DNA of 64,000 nt from Halotia branconii CENA392 (lineage in GTDB: Bacteria > Cyanobacteriota > Cyanobacteriia > Cyanobacteriales > Nostocaceae). How positions within the stretch are numbered: position 1 is the first letter of the stretch; the number at the start of each line of letters is the position of its first letter. Shown in pieces: positions 54,834 through 63,115 of the stretch. Made by a program: the position numbers and the translations under genes. The notes beneath the pieces were generated by a model that was not told where the DNA came from, made no database searches, and saw only the letters and a program-made list of their open reading frames with translations. The stretch spans positions 5,860,367-5,924,366 of the forward strand of contig NZ_CP124543.1 in assembly GCF_029953635.1 (NCBI RefSeq), in the 5' to 3' direction.

Positions 54834-56696
54834 TCACGCGAAAGCAAGCACGACACGAAAACCGACATCGTAGTTACGGAAGTCGGCTGCATACCTGAGG
54901 CGGTACGCAATGCGACAGTTTACTGGGAGGTAGCCCCAAGAACCACCACGCAGCAGACGGCGAGATTGATTATCATTATCATTGAGCCATGCACTGCCAT
55001 TTGTAGGTGCGCCATTGTAATTATCATGCCAATGGTCTTGACACCATTCCCAAACATTGCCATGCATATCGTATAAACCAAAAGAGTTAGGCGGAAATTT
55101 TCCTACATCTGTGGTTTGTTCACGATATTGACCTTTTGGCCCTTTATCGTAATTGCCAGGATACAATGTGCCTTCGTAATTCCAATCTGTTCCTCTATAG
55201 TTTGCTAAATCTGTAGTAATGGTTTCACCAAAATAAAACGGCGTAGTTGTCCCAGCACGACAAGCATATTCCCATTCTGCTTCACTAGGTAGTCTATATG
55301 TTTTTCCTGTTTTCTGACTCAATTTTTGACAAAACTCTACCGCATCATTCCAACTCACTGTTTCTACTGGTCGTTTTTCACCTTTGAAATTGGCAGGATT
55401 ATTATTGTTATTACCTATAATTTTTTGAAAAATGTTACCACCCATAACCGCTTGATACTGCGCCTGGGTGACTTGATATTTACCCATGAAGAACTCAGGC
55501 ACAGTTACTTGATGCTGTGGTTTTTCACTTAAATACGCTTCCCCTTCCGGTAAACCCATCATAAAGGTTCCCCCTGGTATCTGCACCATTTCTAAGGTGA
55601 CACCATTGCCTAAGTCTTCAACCCAATATTTCGCTTCGCAGTTGCGGCGGTTGGTGATGTTTCCTTGTGCGTCTACCGTCACCGTTTCAAATTGAAAGGT
55701 TTTTAAGGGATTTTTTTCAACTGTAGATGTTCCCTTGGTAGAATTATCAGGAGTATTTCTAGAAGGTGGTGGAGATATTACTTGACCTTCCCAGCGTAAA
55801 CGTTCAATTCTTTGTAACGCTCTGACTGCTTCTATATCTGTACCAGAAGCCGCAGCTAATACCCGAATCCATAATTGTTCGGATAAATCCAGATTCCCTT
55901 CGTCTTTAGCACGATAAGCATCATTTTTGAGTGTGGCGATATCTGCTAAAGTTGCATATCGTGGTACAAGTATCAGGTGAGATTTATTTACAGGTTCGGC
56001 AATAATATAAGGTGTTTGTCTCCCATTGTTATGCTGACGCACAATTTCCGGCACACGAAAATTAAGATACTGATTCAACCTCTCAACGGTGGCGCATTGA
56101 CCTCGAACTCCTAACCCTTCTAGTAATGCCGTAGTAAAAGCACCTTGTTGAAATGCCTCAATTTCATAAGAATATTCCTGTGGACTACAGGAAAATATAC
56201 TAATAACTCCTTGTTGACTTGCTTCCTCGGCTGTCTGTCTGCCTATACCTTCACCTGCACGAGTTCCCAAACTGCGACAAGCATCTAAAATCAAAACAAC
56301 ATTATCAGCACCACAGCGCCGCAACCGTTCAGTGACAAAGTTAATGGGAATCGCTGTTTCTGCAATATCTCCTGGATGACCATCACTAGGCATGAGATAA
56401 TCACGTTCAGCATGGCGCATTCCATGACCACTGAAGAAAAACCAAAAGTTATCACCTGCACCCATGAAGGGTTGATTAAATAACTCTAAGAAGACTCGAC
56501 GTAAATTTGCGCGGGTGGGACGAGTCGATTTTCCGCCAATTTCAGGAGAGTCATCGGTAAAGAAAAATATCTTCTCAAACCCGGCTTCGCTGCGAAGAAA
56601 CTGCTGAATTAACTGTGCATCCCGCTTGGCATAGTTTAACGGTTGTAAATAATCATATCGGTTAATGCCGATCGCGATCGCCCAATTTTTTGACAT
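54834..56696 (-). CDS. Orthocaspase (peptidase C14) fused to an FGE-sulfatase-like domain
   Basis: 620 residues. The N-terminal caspase p20-like domain starts WAIAIGINRYDYLQPLNYAKRDA; the catalytic pair is His91 (FFSGHG) and Cys140 (ILDACRS). A linker with helical repeats leads to an FGE/SUMF1-like domain (~360-618): MVQIPGGTFMMG, GKYQVTQAQYQAVMGG, YRLPSEAEWEYACRAGTT, MHGNVWEWCQD and RGGSW. The second cysteine of the FGE active-site pair is not conserved (NCRIAYRLRY), so formylglycine formation is unlikely and a binding role is more plausible. The gene lies 62 nt after the Pepco-like gene on the same strand. No signal peptide is visible. Confidence 0.9.
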   Translation of the reverse strand: MSKNWAIAIGINRYDYLQPLNYAKRDAQLIQQFLRSEAGFEKIFFFTDDSPEIGGKSTRPTRANLRRVFLELFNQPFMGAGDNFWFFFSGHGMRHAERDYLMPSDGHPGDIAETAIPINFVTERLRRCGADNVVLILDACRSLGTRAGEGIGRQTAEEASQQGVISIFSCSPQEYSYEIEAFQQGAFTTALLEGLGVRGQCATVERLNQYLNFRVPEIVRQHNNGRQTPYIIAEPVNKSHLILVPRYATLADIATLKNDAYRAKDEGNLDLSEQLWIRVLAAASGTDIEAVRALQRIERLRWEGQVISPPPSRNTPDNSTKGTSTVEKNPLKTFQFETVTVDAQGNITNRRNCEAKYWVEDLGNGVTLEMVQIPGGTFMMGLPEGEAYLSEKPQHQVTVPEFFMGKYQVTQAQYQAVMGGNIFQKIIGNNNNNPANFKGEKRPVETVSWNDAVEFCQKLSQKTGKTYRLPSEAEWEYACRAGTTTPFYFGETITTDLANYRGTDWNYEGTLYPGNYDKGPKGQYREQTTDVGKFPPNSFGLYDMHGNVWEWCQDHWHDNYNGAPTNGSAWLNDNDNQSRRLLRGGSWGYLPVNCRIAYRLRYAADFRNYDVGFRVVLAFA

Positions 56697-56758
56697 CTCA
56701 CTTTATTGATTATTTTCACGCAGAGGCGCAGAGGCGCGGAGAGTTAAGAGCAATATCT

Positions 56759-57175
56759 CTACTTTGGTTCTTGCCGTTTGAAGGTCAGTTTTATTGCACC
56801 TTTGCCACTTGCTTTTACACCACTGCCAATTAATTTAACTTCGCCTTCGCCGTTAATTTCTACCGATAATTCAATTTCTTCTAGCTGCATTTGAGAATTT
56901 GCTTGCTGTTCTGCACGGCTAAATAAGCGTCCTACGACTTGCAAAAAGCTAGTCATGTTTTGCTCTAATTTCTCAGCGCTAACCTGAACGGCATCTCCTA
57001 CTACTTTGTTATTGGTATCTCTTGTGGGTTCATCTCTCCAACTTCCCCGTGTAGTCGTTCCGCCTTTCACGCCTTCAGGTATGGATATTTGAGGCATTTC
57101 ATCGGTAACAATCCAAATGGTGTCTGAAGGTGTGTCTAACATATTACTTTCAGTAATTATATGAAGTTGTCCCAT
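56759..57175 (-). CDS. Pepco-like small protein, probable partner of the caspase
   Basis: 138 residues. The N-terminal part has IWIVTDEMPQISIPEGVKGGTTTRG. A middle helix VSAEKLEQNMTSFLQVVGRLFSRAEQQ follows. The C-terminus is a strand-rich IELSVEINGEGEVKLIGSGVKASGKGAIKLTFKR. This layout (a helix before LEEIELSVEI..GEV.L.G.G....GAI.L.F) resembles small effector-associated families (Pepco/Trypco) that accompany caspase- and trypsin-like peptidases in bacterial conflict operons. The match is from memory. It lies directly upstream of the caspase gene on the same strand, which supports a functional link. Confidence 0.55.
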   Translation of the reverse strand: MGQLHIITESNMLDTPSDTIWIVTDEMPQISIPEGVKGGTTTRGSWRDEPTRDTNNKVVGDAVQVSAEKLEQNMTSFLQVVGRLFSRAEQQANSQMQLEEIELSVEINGEGEVKLIGSGVKASGKGAIKLTFKRQEPK

Positions 57176-57286
57176 TAATATAGATACAACGGTGAAGATG
57201 GCGATTACAAGAAAATCCTCAGATTAAAAAATACTACTTTTTAGACTACTATTTAGTCATACCAATTCAAAAAATGTTTGCAACAC

Positions 57287-57511
57287 ATGCAGGTTGAAAA
57301 GCTCTCAATTTCCTTATCAGCTCCTCTGGTGAGGTTTGTGGAAAGTTATAAACTAGCCAAAGGCTGTAAATCTCGCTCTCAAGTGATTGAAATGGCATTG
57401 CAATTGCTGCGCGAACAGGAGTTAGAACAAGCCTACCGAGAAGCATCTGCGGAGGTTGACAATGATTGGGATGTCACAATTACAGATGGATTAGCAGATG
57501 AAGCGTGGTGA
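57287..57511 (+). CDS. Ribbon-helix-helix antitoxin (MazE/ParD-like)
   Basis: 74 residues from ATG 57287; a TTG three codons earlier is possible. VEKLSISLSAPLVRFVESYKLAKGCKSRSQVIEMALQLLREQELEQAY is a ribbon-helix-helix antitoxin fold, followed by an acidic tail (EVDNDWDVTITDGLADEAW) that typically wraps the toxin. Its end overlaps the MazF-like gene by 14 nt, the usual arrangement for toxin-antitoxin operons. Confidence 0.85.
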   Translation: MQVEKLSISLSAPLVRFVESYKLAKGCKSRSQVIEMALQLLREQELEQAYREASAEVDNDWDVTITDGLADEAW

Positions 57512-57836
57512 TATTTATTATGCAAATCTCAGTCCGGCGGTTGGCTCAGAGATGGATAAATGTCGTCCAGTGCTGATAGTTAGTAATGATGCGAATAATC
57601 GTGCTGCTAATACGGTGACAATCTTACCAATTACATCCAATGTCAGGCGTGTTTATCCGTTTGAGGTTTTACTCAATTGTGAGGATAGTGGTTTACCTAA
57701 AGCTTCTAAAGTACAGGCGCAGCAGATACGAACAATTTCTCAGCAAAGAATTGTAGGAGAAGTGATAAATAGTTTGAGTCAGGAGTTGATGCAATTAGTA
57801 GATGCTGCGTTAAAACTGCATTTAGGAATTAGCTAG
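57498..57836 (+). CDS. mazF: MazF/PemK-family mRNA interferase toxin
   Basis: 112 residues, full length. MKRGDIYYANLSPAVGSEMDKCRPVLIVSND is the family start; the conserved Arg (CRPV) and the TILPITSN segment with its Thr/Ser residues match the MazF active site, and KASKVQAQQIRTISQQRI is also typical. It would cleave mRNA at specific short sites when freed from its antitoxin, encoded just upstream. Nothing looks broken. Confidence 0.9.
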   Translation: MKRGDIYYANLSPAVGSEMDKCRPVLIVSNDANNRAANTVTILPITSNVRRVYPFEVLLNCEDSGLPKASKVQAQQIRTISQQRIVGEVINSLSQELMQLVDAALKLHLGIS

Positions 57837-57860
57837 ATTGGGTTGATGCACCTGACAAAA

Positions 57861-58175
57861 CTACAAAACTTGTTCTTGGCGGATAAATGTTAAGATGGCG
57901 TTTAGGTCTTCTTCTTCTTGTTTAAAGGCGTGGTATAGTTCACAATTTTGTTGTAGGTTTAACCAAAATTCTGCACTATTACCAAAAAATTTTGCTAATC
58001 GCAAAGCAGTACTTGGTGTCACGCCTCGTTTGCCATTTACAAGTTCATTGATACGCTGATAGGGAACATGAATTGCTCCAGCAAGTTCGGCTTGTGATAT
58101 TGCCAAAGGTTCTAAAAAATCTTTTAGTAAAACTTCTCCAGGATGATTAGGAGGACGATATTTAGGAAATCTCAC
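57861..58175 (-). CDS. higA: HigA-family antitoxin
   Basis: 104 residues, starting with GTG 58175. HPGEVLLKDFLEPLAISQAELAGAIHVPYQRINELVNGKRGVTPSTALRLAKFFGNSAEFWLNLQQNCEL is the diagnostic XRE-type HTH of HigA. In higBA operons the toxin gene comes first. The remnant of higB lies just upstream, 11 nt away. The toxin is broken, so this is probably an orphan antitoxin that may still repress its own promoter or neutralise a related toxin. Confidence 0.92.
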   Translation of the reverse strand: MRFPKYRPPNHPGEVLLKDFLEPLAISQAELAGAIHVPYQRINELVNGKRGVTPSTALRLAKFFGNSAEFWLNLQQNCELYHAFKQEEEDLNAILTFIRQEQVL

Positions 58176-58186
58176 TGCTGCTTACC

Positions 58187-58318
58187 TCAATCGTGATAAT
58201 CTACTATTTCAACTTCACAAGTACCTTCGGCTGTCCACATAAAGCATATTCGATACTGCTCGTTAATCCGAATACTATGCTGTCCTTTTCTCTCACCTTT
58301 TAAGGTTTCTAAAATGAA
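58187..58318 (-). pseudogene. higB: Truncated higB toxin gene
   Basis: On the minus strand a frame reads FILETLKGERKGQHSIRINE, then QYRICFMWTAEGTCEVEIVDYHD, and stops at 58187-58189. This is the C-terminal half of the RelE-fold HigB toxin, including the conserved KGxRxGQxSIRIN...YRICF. The N-terminal half is absent: the frame runs into a short repeat (GCAAAGGCGCAAAGACGCAA, 58328-58347) with no start codon in range. Confidence 0.8.
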
Positions 58319-58324
58319 TGTCTC

Positions 58325-58535
58325 GCGCAAAGGCGCAAAGACGCAAAGGAAAATCTACACTGATTGTAGTGGAGCGATCGCCATCCTCAAAAGTAATGTC
58401 CACTTACCACTAAAATTGTGTTTAGTCAAAATAAATACAGGTAAAAGTATTAAAATTTTACAATTCAAAGTAAGAAAAAAGTAAGAAACGCGTTTTTGAT
58501 AAAAACCTGAAAATTAGATATAGTAAGGAAAATTG
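58325..58535. other. Short repeat and promoter region upstream of ksgA
   Basis: GCGCAAAGGCGCAAAGACGC (58326-58345) is a tandem-like repeat also seen as CGCAGAGGCGCAGAGG near 56720. A HIP1-like GCGATCGC follows at 58374. The A/T-rich rest probably contains the ksgA promoter. Confidence 0.4.
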
Positions 58536-59351
58536 ATGGTACGACCGCGCAAGCTATTTGCTCAGCATTGGCTCAAAAGTGAAAAGGTATTAGATGCAAT
58601 TGTGAAGGCCGCAGCATGTCAGCCAAATGATCGCATCTTAGAAATCGGTCCAGGTACAGGCATCCTCACACGGCGTTTATTACCTTTAGTGCAATCTTTA
58701 GTAGCAGTCGAAATAGACTTTGATTTATGCAAACTCTTAGCAAAACAACTCGGTAAAACTGAAAATTTTTTACTACTGCAAGGTGATTTTCTTACCCTAG
58801 ATTTACCATCTCATCTAGTAGCATTTCCTAACTTTCAAAAGCCCAATAAAGTAGTAGCTAATATTCCCTACAACATCACAGGACCAATTATTGAAAAGCT
58901 ATTGGGAAGCATCGCCAATCCGAATCCAGAACCCTTTGACTCGATAGTGTTATTAGTACAAAAAGAAGTAGCACAGAGGTTATATGCTAAACCAGGGTCG
59001 AAAACTTTTGGAGCCTTAAGTGTGCGAGTACAATATTTAGCTGAGTGTGAATTAATTTGTACAGTGCCAGCTGGTGCATTTCATCCACCGCCAAAAGTAG
59101 ATTCAGCAGTCGTGCGGTTGTATCCAAGGCAGATAGCAACACCAGCCATTAACCCCAAAAAATTGGAGAACTTACTAAAATTGGGGTTTGCAGCCAAACG
59201 CAAAATGTTACGAAATAACTTGCAATCAGTCGTTGATCGCGATCGCCTGACCCACTTACTGGAACAATTAGAAATAAATCCCCAAGCTAGGGCTGAAGAC
59301 CTCAGCACTCAGCAATGGGTAACACTAGCAAATCAGTTAACTGACAACTGA
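58536..59351 (+). CDS. ksgA: 16S rRNA dimethyladenosine transferase (KsgA/RsmA)
   Basis: About 271 residues from ATG 58536, with TAAGGA just upstream. The SAM-binding motif is EIGPGTGILTRRL, the catalytic motif is NIPYNITGPI, and FHPPPKVDSAVVRL is typical of KsgA. It dimethylates two adjacent adenosines near the 3' end of 16S rRNA during 30S assembly. The next gene, ispE, starts 19 nt later; the ksgA-ispE pair is commonly conserved in cyanobacteria, so this part is ordinary chromosome. Confidence 0.96.
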   Translation: MVRPRKLFAQHWLKSEKVLDAIVKAAACQPNDRILEIGPGTGILTRRLLPLVQSLVAVEIDFDLCKLLAKQLGKTENFLLLQGDFLTLDLPSHLVAFPNFQKPNKVVANIPYNITGPIIEKLLGSIANPNPEPFDSIVLLVQKEVAQRLYAKPGSKTFGALSVRVQYLAECELICTVPAGAFHPPPKVDSAVVRLYPRQIATPAINPKKLENLLKLGFAAKRKMLRNNLQSVVDRDRLTHLLEQLEINPQARAEDLSTQQWVTLANQLTDN

Positions 59352-59370
59352 CAACCGACAACTGACATAT

Positions 59371-60315
59371 ATGCGTTCTTACACCTTAACTGCCCCTGCC
59401 AAAATTAACTTATACTTAGAAATCATTGGCGATCGCCCTGATGGTTATCATGAATTGGCAATGATCCTCCAAAGCATTGACTTGGCTGATCAAATTGAAG
59501 TGCATTCCCTTAGCGTTGATACTATCCGCGTTCATTGCAACCATCCCCAAGTACCCACAGACAAAAGTAATTTGGCATATCGGGCAGCAGAATTAATGGT
59601 AAACCAATTTCCCGAAGCCTTTAGTACTTATGGAGGTGTAGAAATTAAGATCAAAAAGCATATACCTGTAGCTGCGGGGTTAGCGGGAGGTTCAACAGAT
59701 GCCGCAGCAGTTTTGGTAGGGATAGATTTACTGTGGAAGTTGGGATTAACTCAGTCAGAATTAGAAGAACTAGGCGCTACTTTAGGTTCAGATATACCAT
59801 TTTGTGTAGCTGGTGGTACAGCGATCGCCACAGGTAGAGGTGAACAACTTGCTCCTTTATCAAGTTTAGATCATATATATATAGTATTAGCCAAATATCG
59901 CAGCTTAGAAGTTTCCACCGCTTGGGCATACAAAACCTATCGTCAGCAGTTTGGTAGTTCTTATTTGCAAGACGATAGTTTGACAGCGCGTGCCAGTAAA
60001 GTCCATTCCGGAGAAATGGTCAAAGCTATCCTCAACAAAGATGTTACAGAAATTGCCCAAAAACTGCACAATGATTTAGAGCGTGTAGTCTTGCCAGAAT
60101 ATCCCCAAGTTCTGCAACTGCGAGAACTCTTGGCCAATCAACAACAAGTGTTAGGAACAATGATGTCTGGTTCAGGGCCGACAGTTTTTGCACTTACAGA
60201 ATCTGAACAACAAGCACAAACAGTTAAACTAAAAATTAGAGAAGCAATTCCTGACAAAGATTTAGAATTATTCGTAACTAAAACGACTACACATGGCATT
60301 CAGATTAATTCGTAA
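59371..60315 (+). CDS. ispE: 4-diphosphocytidyl-2-C-methyl-D-erythritol kinase (IspE)
   Basis: 314 residues, GHMP kinase family. The N-terminus APAKINLYLEIIGDRPDGYHEL is diagnostic, the ATP-binding loop is PVAAGLAGGSTDAAA, and GTMMSGSGPTVFAL is the third GHMP motif. It phosphorylates CDP-ME at the 2-hydroxyl in the MEP isoprenoid pathway. It is very likely co-transcribed with ksgA and possibly with the DUF3082 gene downstream. Confidence 0.96.
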   Translation: MRSYTLTAPAKINLYLEIIGDRPDGYHELAMILQSIDLADQIEVHSLSVDTIRVHCNHPQVPTDKSNLAYRAAELMVNQFPEAFSTYGGVEIKIKKHIPVAAGLAGGSTDAAAVLVGIDLLWKLGLTQSELEELGATLGSDIPFCVAGGTAIATGRGEQLAPLSSLDHIYIVLAKYRSLEVSTAWAYKTYRQQFGSSYLQDDSLTARASKVHSGEMVKAILNKDVTEIAQKLHNDLERVVLPEYPQVLQLRELLANQQQVLGTMMSGSGPTVFALTESEQQAQTVKLKIREAIPDKDLELFVTKTTTHGIQINS

Positions 60316-60409
60316 TTCGTAATTAATAAATTTAAATTTCATCTGGATTTTCACACTTTGAATCTGTAGCCCCATGCCCAATGCCCAATGCCCCATACCT
60401 TAATTTAAA

Positions 60410-60721
60410 ATGAACGACCCAAATTTAACACCACAAACAGAAACTCCACCCAGTTTGTTACGCTGTGTCACTGGAGCAGTGATTTCCGGAGGACTGAGCT
60501 TTGCAGTATACTCGTTGATGATTGCGATCGCGACCAATTTTGCCACTAAACCAATCCATTCAGATAATGTATTAACACTGAGAATTTCCTCTGCTGTTCG
60601 TACCTTAGTTGTAGGGGTGTTTGCCCTAGGAAGTGGGATCTTTGGCATAGTAGCAATCGGTTTATTGGCTTTGGCAATACAATCGATAATTCAGCAGTTG
60701 ACAAAGCCTAAGAGCAATTAA
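60410..60721 (+). CDS. DUF3082 membrane protein
   Basis: 103 residues with two hydrophobic segments (CVTGAVISGGLSFAVYSLMIAIATNFA and TLVVGVFALGSGIFGIVAIGLLALAIQSII) and polar ends. DUF3082 proteins are cyanobacterial, of unknown function, and often follow ksgA-ispE. The gap of 94 nt contains CCCATGCCCAATGCCCAATG, a tandem repeat. The gene ends 5 nt from the stop of the minus-strand regulator. Confidence 0.85.
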   Translation: MNDPNLTPQTETPPSLLRCVTGAVISGGLSFAVYSLMIAIATNFATKPIHSDNVLTLRISSAVRTLVVGVFALGSGIFGIVAIGLLALAIQSIIQQLTKPKSN

Positions 60722-60726
60722 CAATT

Positions 60727-61620
60727 TTAGCCAAGATTGAAAGGTATGTAATCTCCTAGTTGAGAACGAGTATTGATTGATTGCAAATTCTGGTTTCGCG
60801 AAGCCTGAAAAAGTTTATTTTGCTGATTTTGTTGCTGTTTTCTCCAATTTTTGGGAGGTAGCCCGTGATGTTGATGAAATTGGCGAGAAAAATGACATGC
60901 ATTTTGATAGCCCAATTTTATCGCAATCTGCTCAATTGTCTGATCAGTATCCTGCAACAAAGGACGTGCTGCTGCCATCCGGCGCTTGACAATCCAACCG
61001 TTAACAGTATCTCCCGTTTTTTTGGCAACTCTACTGGTTAAGTATGCTGACGAATAACCAACAGCATCGGCCACATCAGATAAAGTAATCCCTTGATCGT
61101 AGTTAGCTTCAATGTAATCAAAAACTTCTTTCAGTTGAGGAACCAATGGAAAAAAGGACTCAGAAGCTATATTATTTGTCGGCAGTGCTTCTGAGACTTG
61201 ATGAGATTTAGTCGCATACCAATGTTTGAAGATTGCTTGTTTCTTTTCTAATCGAACGGCGATCGCTTTGAGTAATTCGTCTACTGTACAGGGTTTGGTA
61301 AGATAGTCATCTGCCCCCAATTCCATACCTTTACGAACAGATGCTTTGGCATCCCTACCAGTAAGAAAAATGAAGGGAATAATCGCTGTTAGAGGATCTT
61401 GACGCAGCGTATTCAAAACACCGTAACCATCCATATCCGGCATAGCAATATCGCAAAGTATCAAGTCTGGTAAATGCTTTTGTGCTTGTTCAATGCCAAC
61501 TAGACCATTTTCAGCACCTATTGTGTCAAAATCTTCAGCCTCAAGAATGTCTAAGAAAAGATGGCGGGTAGGAGCATCATCTTCAATCACAAGAATTGTT
61601 TTCGACGATTTATGCATCAT
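60727..61620 (-). CDS. Response regulator: receiver plus AraC-type HTH
   Basis: 297 residues. The receiver domain is intact: acidic pair in IEDDA, phospho-acceptor Asp57 (ILCDIAMPDMDG), Thr in FLTGRD and Lys in YLTKPC. A linker follows, and then an AraC-type DNA-binding domain (~170-265): ITLSDVADAVGYSSAYLTSRVAKKTG and IEQIAIKLGYQNACHFSRQFHQHHG. The tail is Gln/Asn-rich. It is preceded on the same strand, 124 nt upstream, by a histidine kinase gene, so the two may form a two-component pair. Two adjacent ATGs (61620, 61617) are possible starts. Confidence 0.92.
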   Translation of the reverse strand: MMHKSSKTILVIEDDAPTRHLFLDILEAEDFDTIGAENGLVGIEQAQKHLPDLILCDIAMPDMDGYGVLNTLRQDPLTAIIPFIFLTGRDAKASVRKGMELGADDYLTKPCTVDELLKAIAVRLEKKQAIFKHWYATKSHQVSEALPTNNIASESFFPLVPQLKEVFDYIEANYDQGITLSDVADAVGYSSAYLTSRVAKKTGDTVNGWIVKRRMAAARPLLQDTDQTIEQIAIKLGYQNACHFSRQFHQHHGLPPKNWRKQQQNQQNKLFQASRNQNLQSINTRSQLGDYIPFNLG

Positions 61621-61744
61621 TTTTCTCTCACTATAATTTTTGGCAGGGAATAATGACCAAACTCTGTGCTGACTACACTATAAATTCTTAGGAATAGGGA
61701 ACTACAATTAACTTTGTTTAGGGACTTAGAGAAAATCTACATAT

Positions 61745-63106
61745 TTAGGATGGCAACATAACAGTCACAGTAGTACCTACACCAACCTCACTTTCTATTG
61801 CAATTTGACCACCATGTAAATCCACTAGAACTTTGACAATCGATAAACCCAGTCCAGTACCAGATATATTCTTGATATTGTTACCTCGATAAAATGGCTC
61901 AAAAAGTCGTTGTCTATCTGCTGCTAGAATGCCAATTCCTCTATCAATTATCTGGAAAATTACTTTCTCATCTTTATAAGCAAGTTGTAAATTAACCGCG
62001 CTACCAGTTGAAGAGTATTTAATCGCATTATCAAGCAAGTTCTTGAGAATACGCTCCAGCAGTTCTTGATCCACATTAGCGCTTAAAGAGTTACATTGAC
62101 TCACAAAATTGATGACATTCTCAGCGCTACTCTTTTGCACTTGTGCCACTAACTCATGACAAAATTGAATCAAATCAAGTGGTTTGACATCGAAGTTAAC
62201 TTTTGCTGCTTCTGCCTGTGCAAATAATAGGATATCATTTAAAATTAGGCTGAGTTTTTCAACTCCTGTTTGAATGTGATCAACTAGCGATCGCGTTTTT
62301 GCTATTGTTAGTTCATCAATGCGTTTCTGGAGTAAGCTGTTAGAGACTGAGACAACATTCAGCGGTGTGCGTAACTGATGGCAAGCCATAGAAACAAAAT
62401 TTGCTCTTTGTTCACTCAGTTGCTTTACTTGTTTTAAAGCTTGATGAAATCCCGATTCTGCTTGTTTGTAGTCAGTGACATCAATACCTGCAATCATTTC
62501 CACTGGCGTACCCTCAAAATCAAACATTGCAACTGTACAAGCTAGCCAACGTTCAGTACCATCTTTGGTGAGAATATTAATCTCTTGATATTCAGAGTTT
62601 TTATTTTGGAGATGTCTGCGTTCTTTATTTTTGATCAGTTGGTCAATATCAAAGCCAGTTAGTAACTCTTTTTTTGTATAGCCAGTAAGTAACTCCACTG
62701 CTGGGTTGATATAAGATAGCTTTGAACCTTTAATGATGAAAATAATCGCATCCGTCGTTTCTACCAAAGTGCGAAATCTAACTTCATTCAGCCATAATAT
62801 ATCCTCTTTCTGCAATTTAGAAACTTCCTGTTGTGTATGCTCTACAGCATCGTTTAATTCATCAAACCATTTTTCCATTCTCAACTCTACTATTTCATCA
62901 GCGAAAGTTGGCGATAAACCCACTCCCAATACTCTCCTTTGTGCAATGCTAGTGCTATAATCATTAGATTTGCAATTGCTTATATGAAAAAGCCTTATAC
63001 CCGTGCTAGCTTGACTGAACAAGAAATCAACGGATTTTAATTTTACTTTTGGCTGTAGTGCCAATTGAGATTTAGATTGAACTAAAGTAGAATCACCAGA
63101 ATTCAT
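61745..63106 (-). CDS. PAS-domain sensor histidine kinase
   Basis: About 453 residues from ATG 63106, chosen because GGAG with an 8-nt spacer precedes it; the GTG three codons earlier has too short a spacer. An N-terminal region of ~100 residues without membrane helices is followed by a coiled-coil-like stretch, a PAS/PAC unit (LVETTDAIIFIIKGSKLSYINPAVELLTGYTKKEL...AGIDVTDYKQAE), the phospho-acceptor box MACHQLRTPLNVVS, N-box NLLDNAIKYS, DRGIGI and GTGLGLSIVK. It is soluble, so the signal is internal. The probable partner is the receiver-AraC protein encoded just downstream. Confidence 0.92.
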   Translation of the reverse strand: MNSGDSTLVQSKSQLALQPKVKLKSVDFLFSQASTGIRLFHISNCKSNDYSTSIAQRRVLGVGLSPTFADEIVELRMEKWFDELNDAVEHTQQEVSKLQKEDILWLNEVRFRTLVETTDAIIFIIKGSKLSYINPAVELLTGYTKKELLTGFDIDQLIKNKERRHLQNKNSEYQEINILTKDGTERWLACTVAMFDFEGTPVEMIAGIDVTDYKQAESGFHQALKQVKQLSEQRANFVSMACHQLRTPLNVVSVSNSLLQKRIDELTIAKTRSLVDHIQTGVEKLSLILNDILLFAQAEAAKVNFDVKPLDLIQFCHELVAQVQKSSAENVINFVSQCNSLSANVDQELLERILKNLLDNAIKYSSTGSAVNLQLAYKDEKVIFQIIDRGIGILAADRQRLFEPFYRGNNIKNISGTGLGLSIVKVLVDLHGGQIAIESEVGVGTTVTVMLPS

Positions 63107-63115
63107 CCTTATCAC

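Noticed and set aside
55240..56696. The FGE-like domain as the variable target of a diversity-generating retroelement
   Set aside because: No reverse transcriptase gene or template repeat was seen anywhere in the window.
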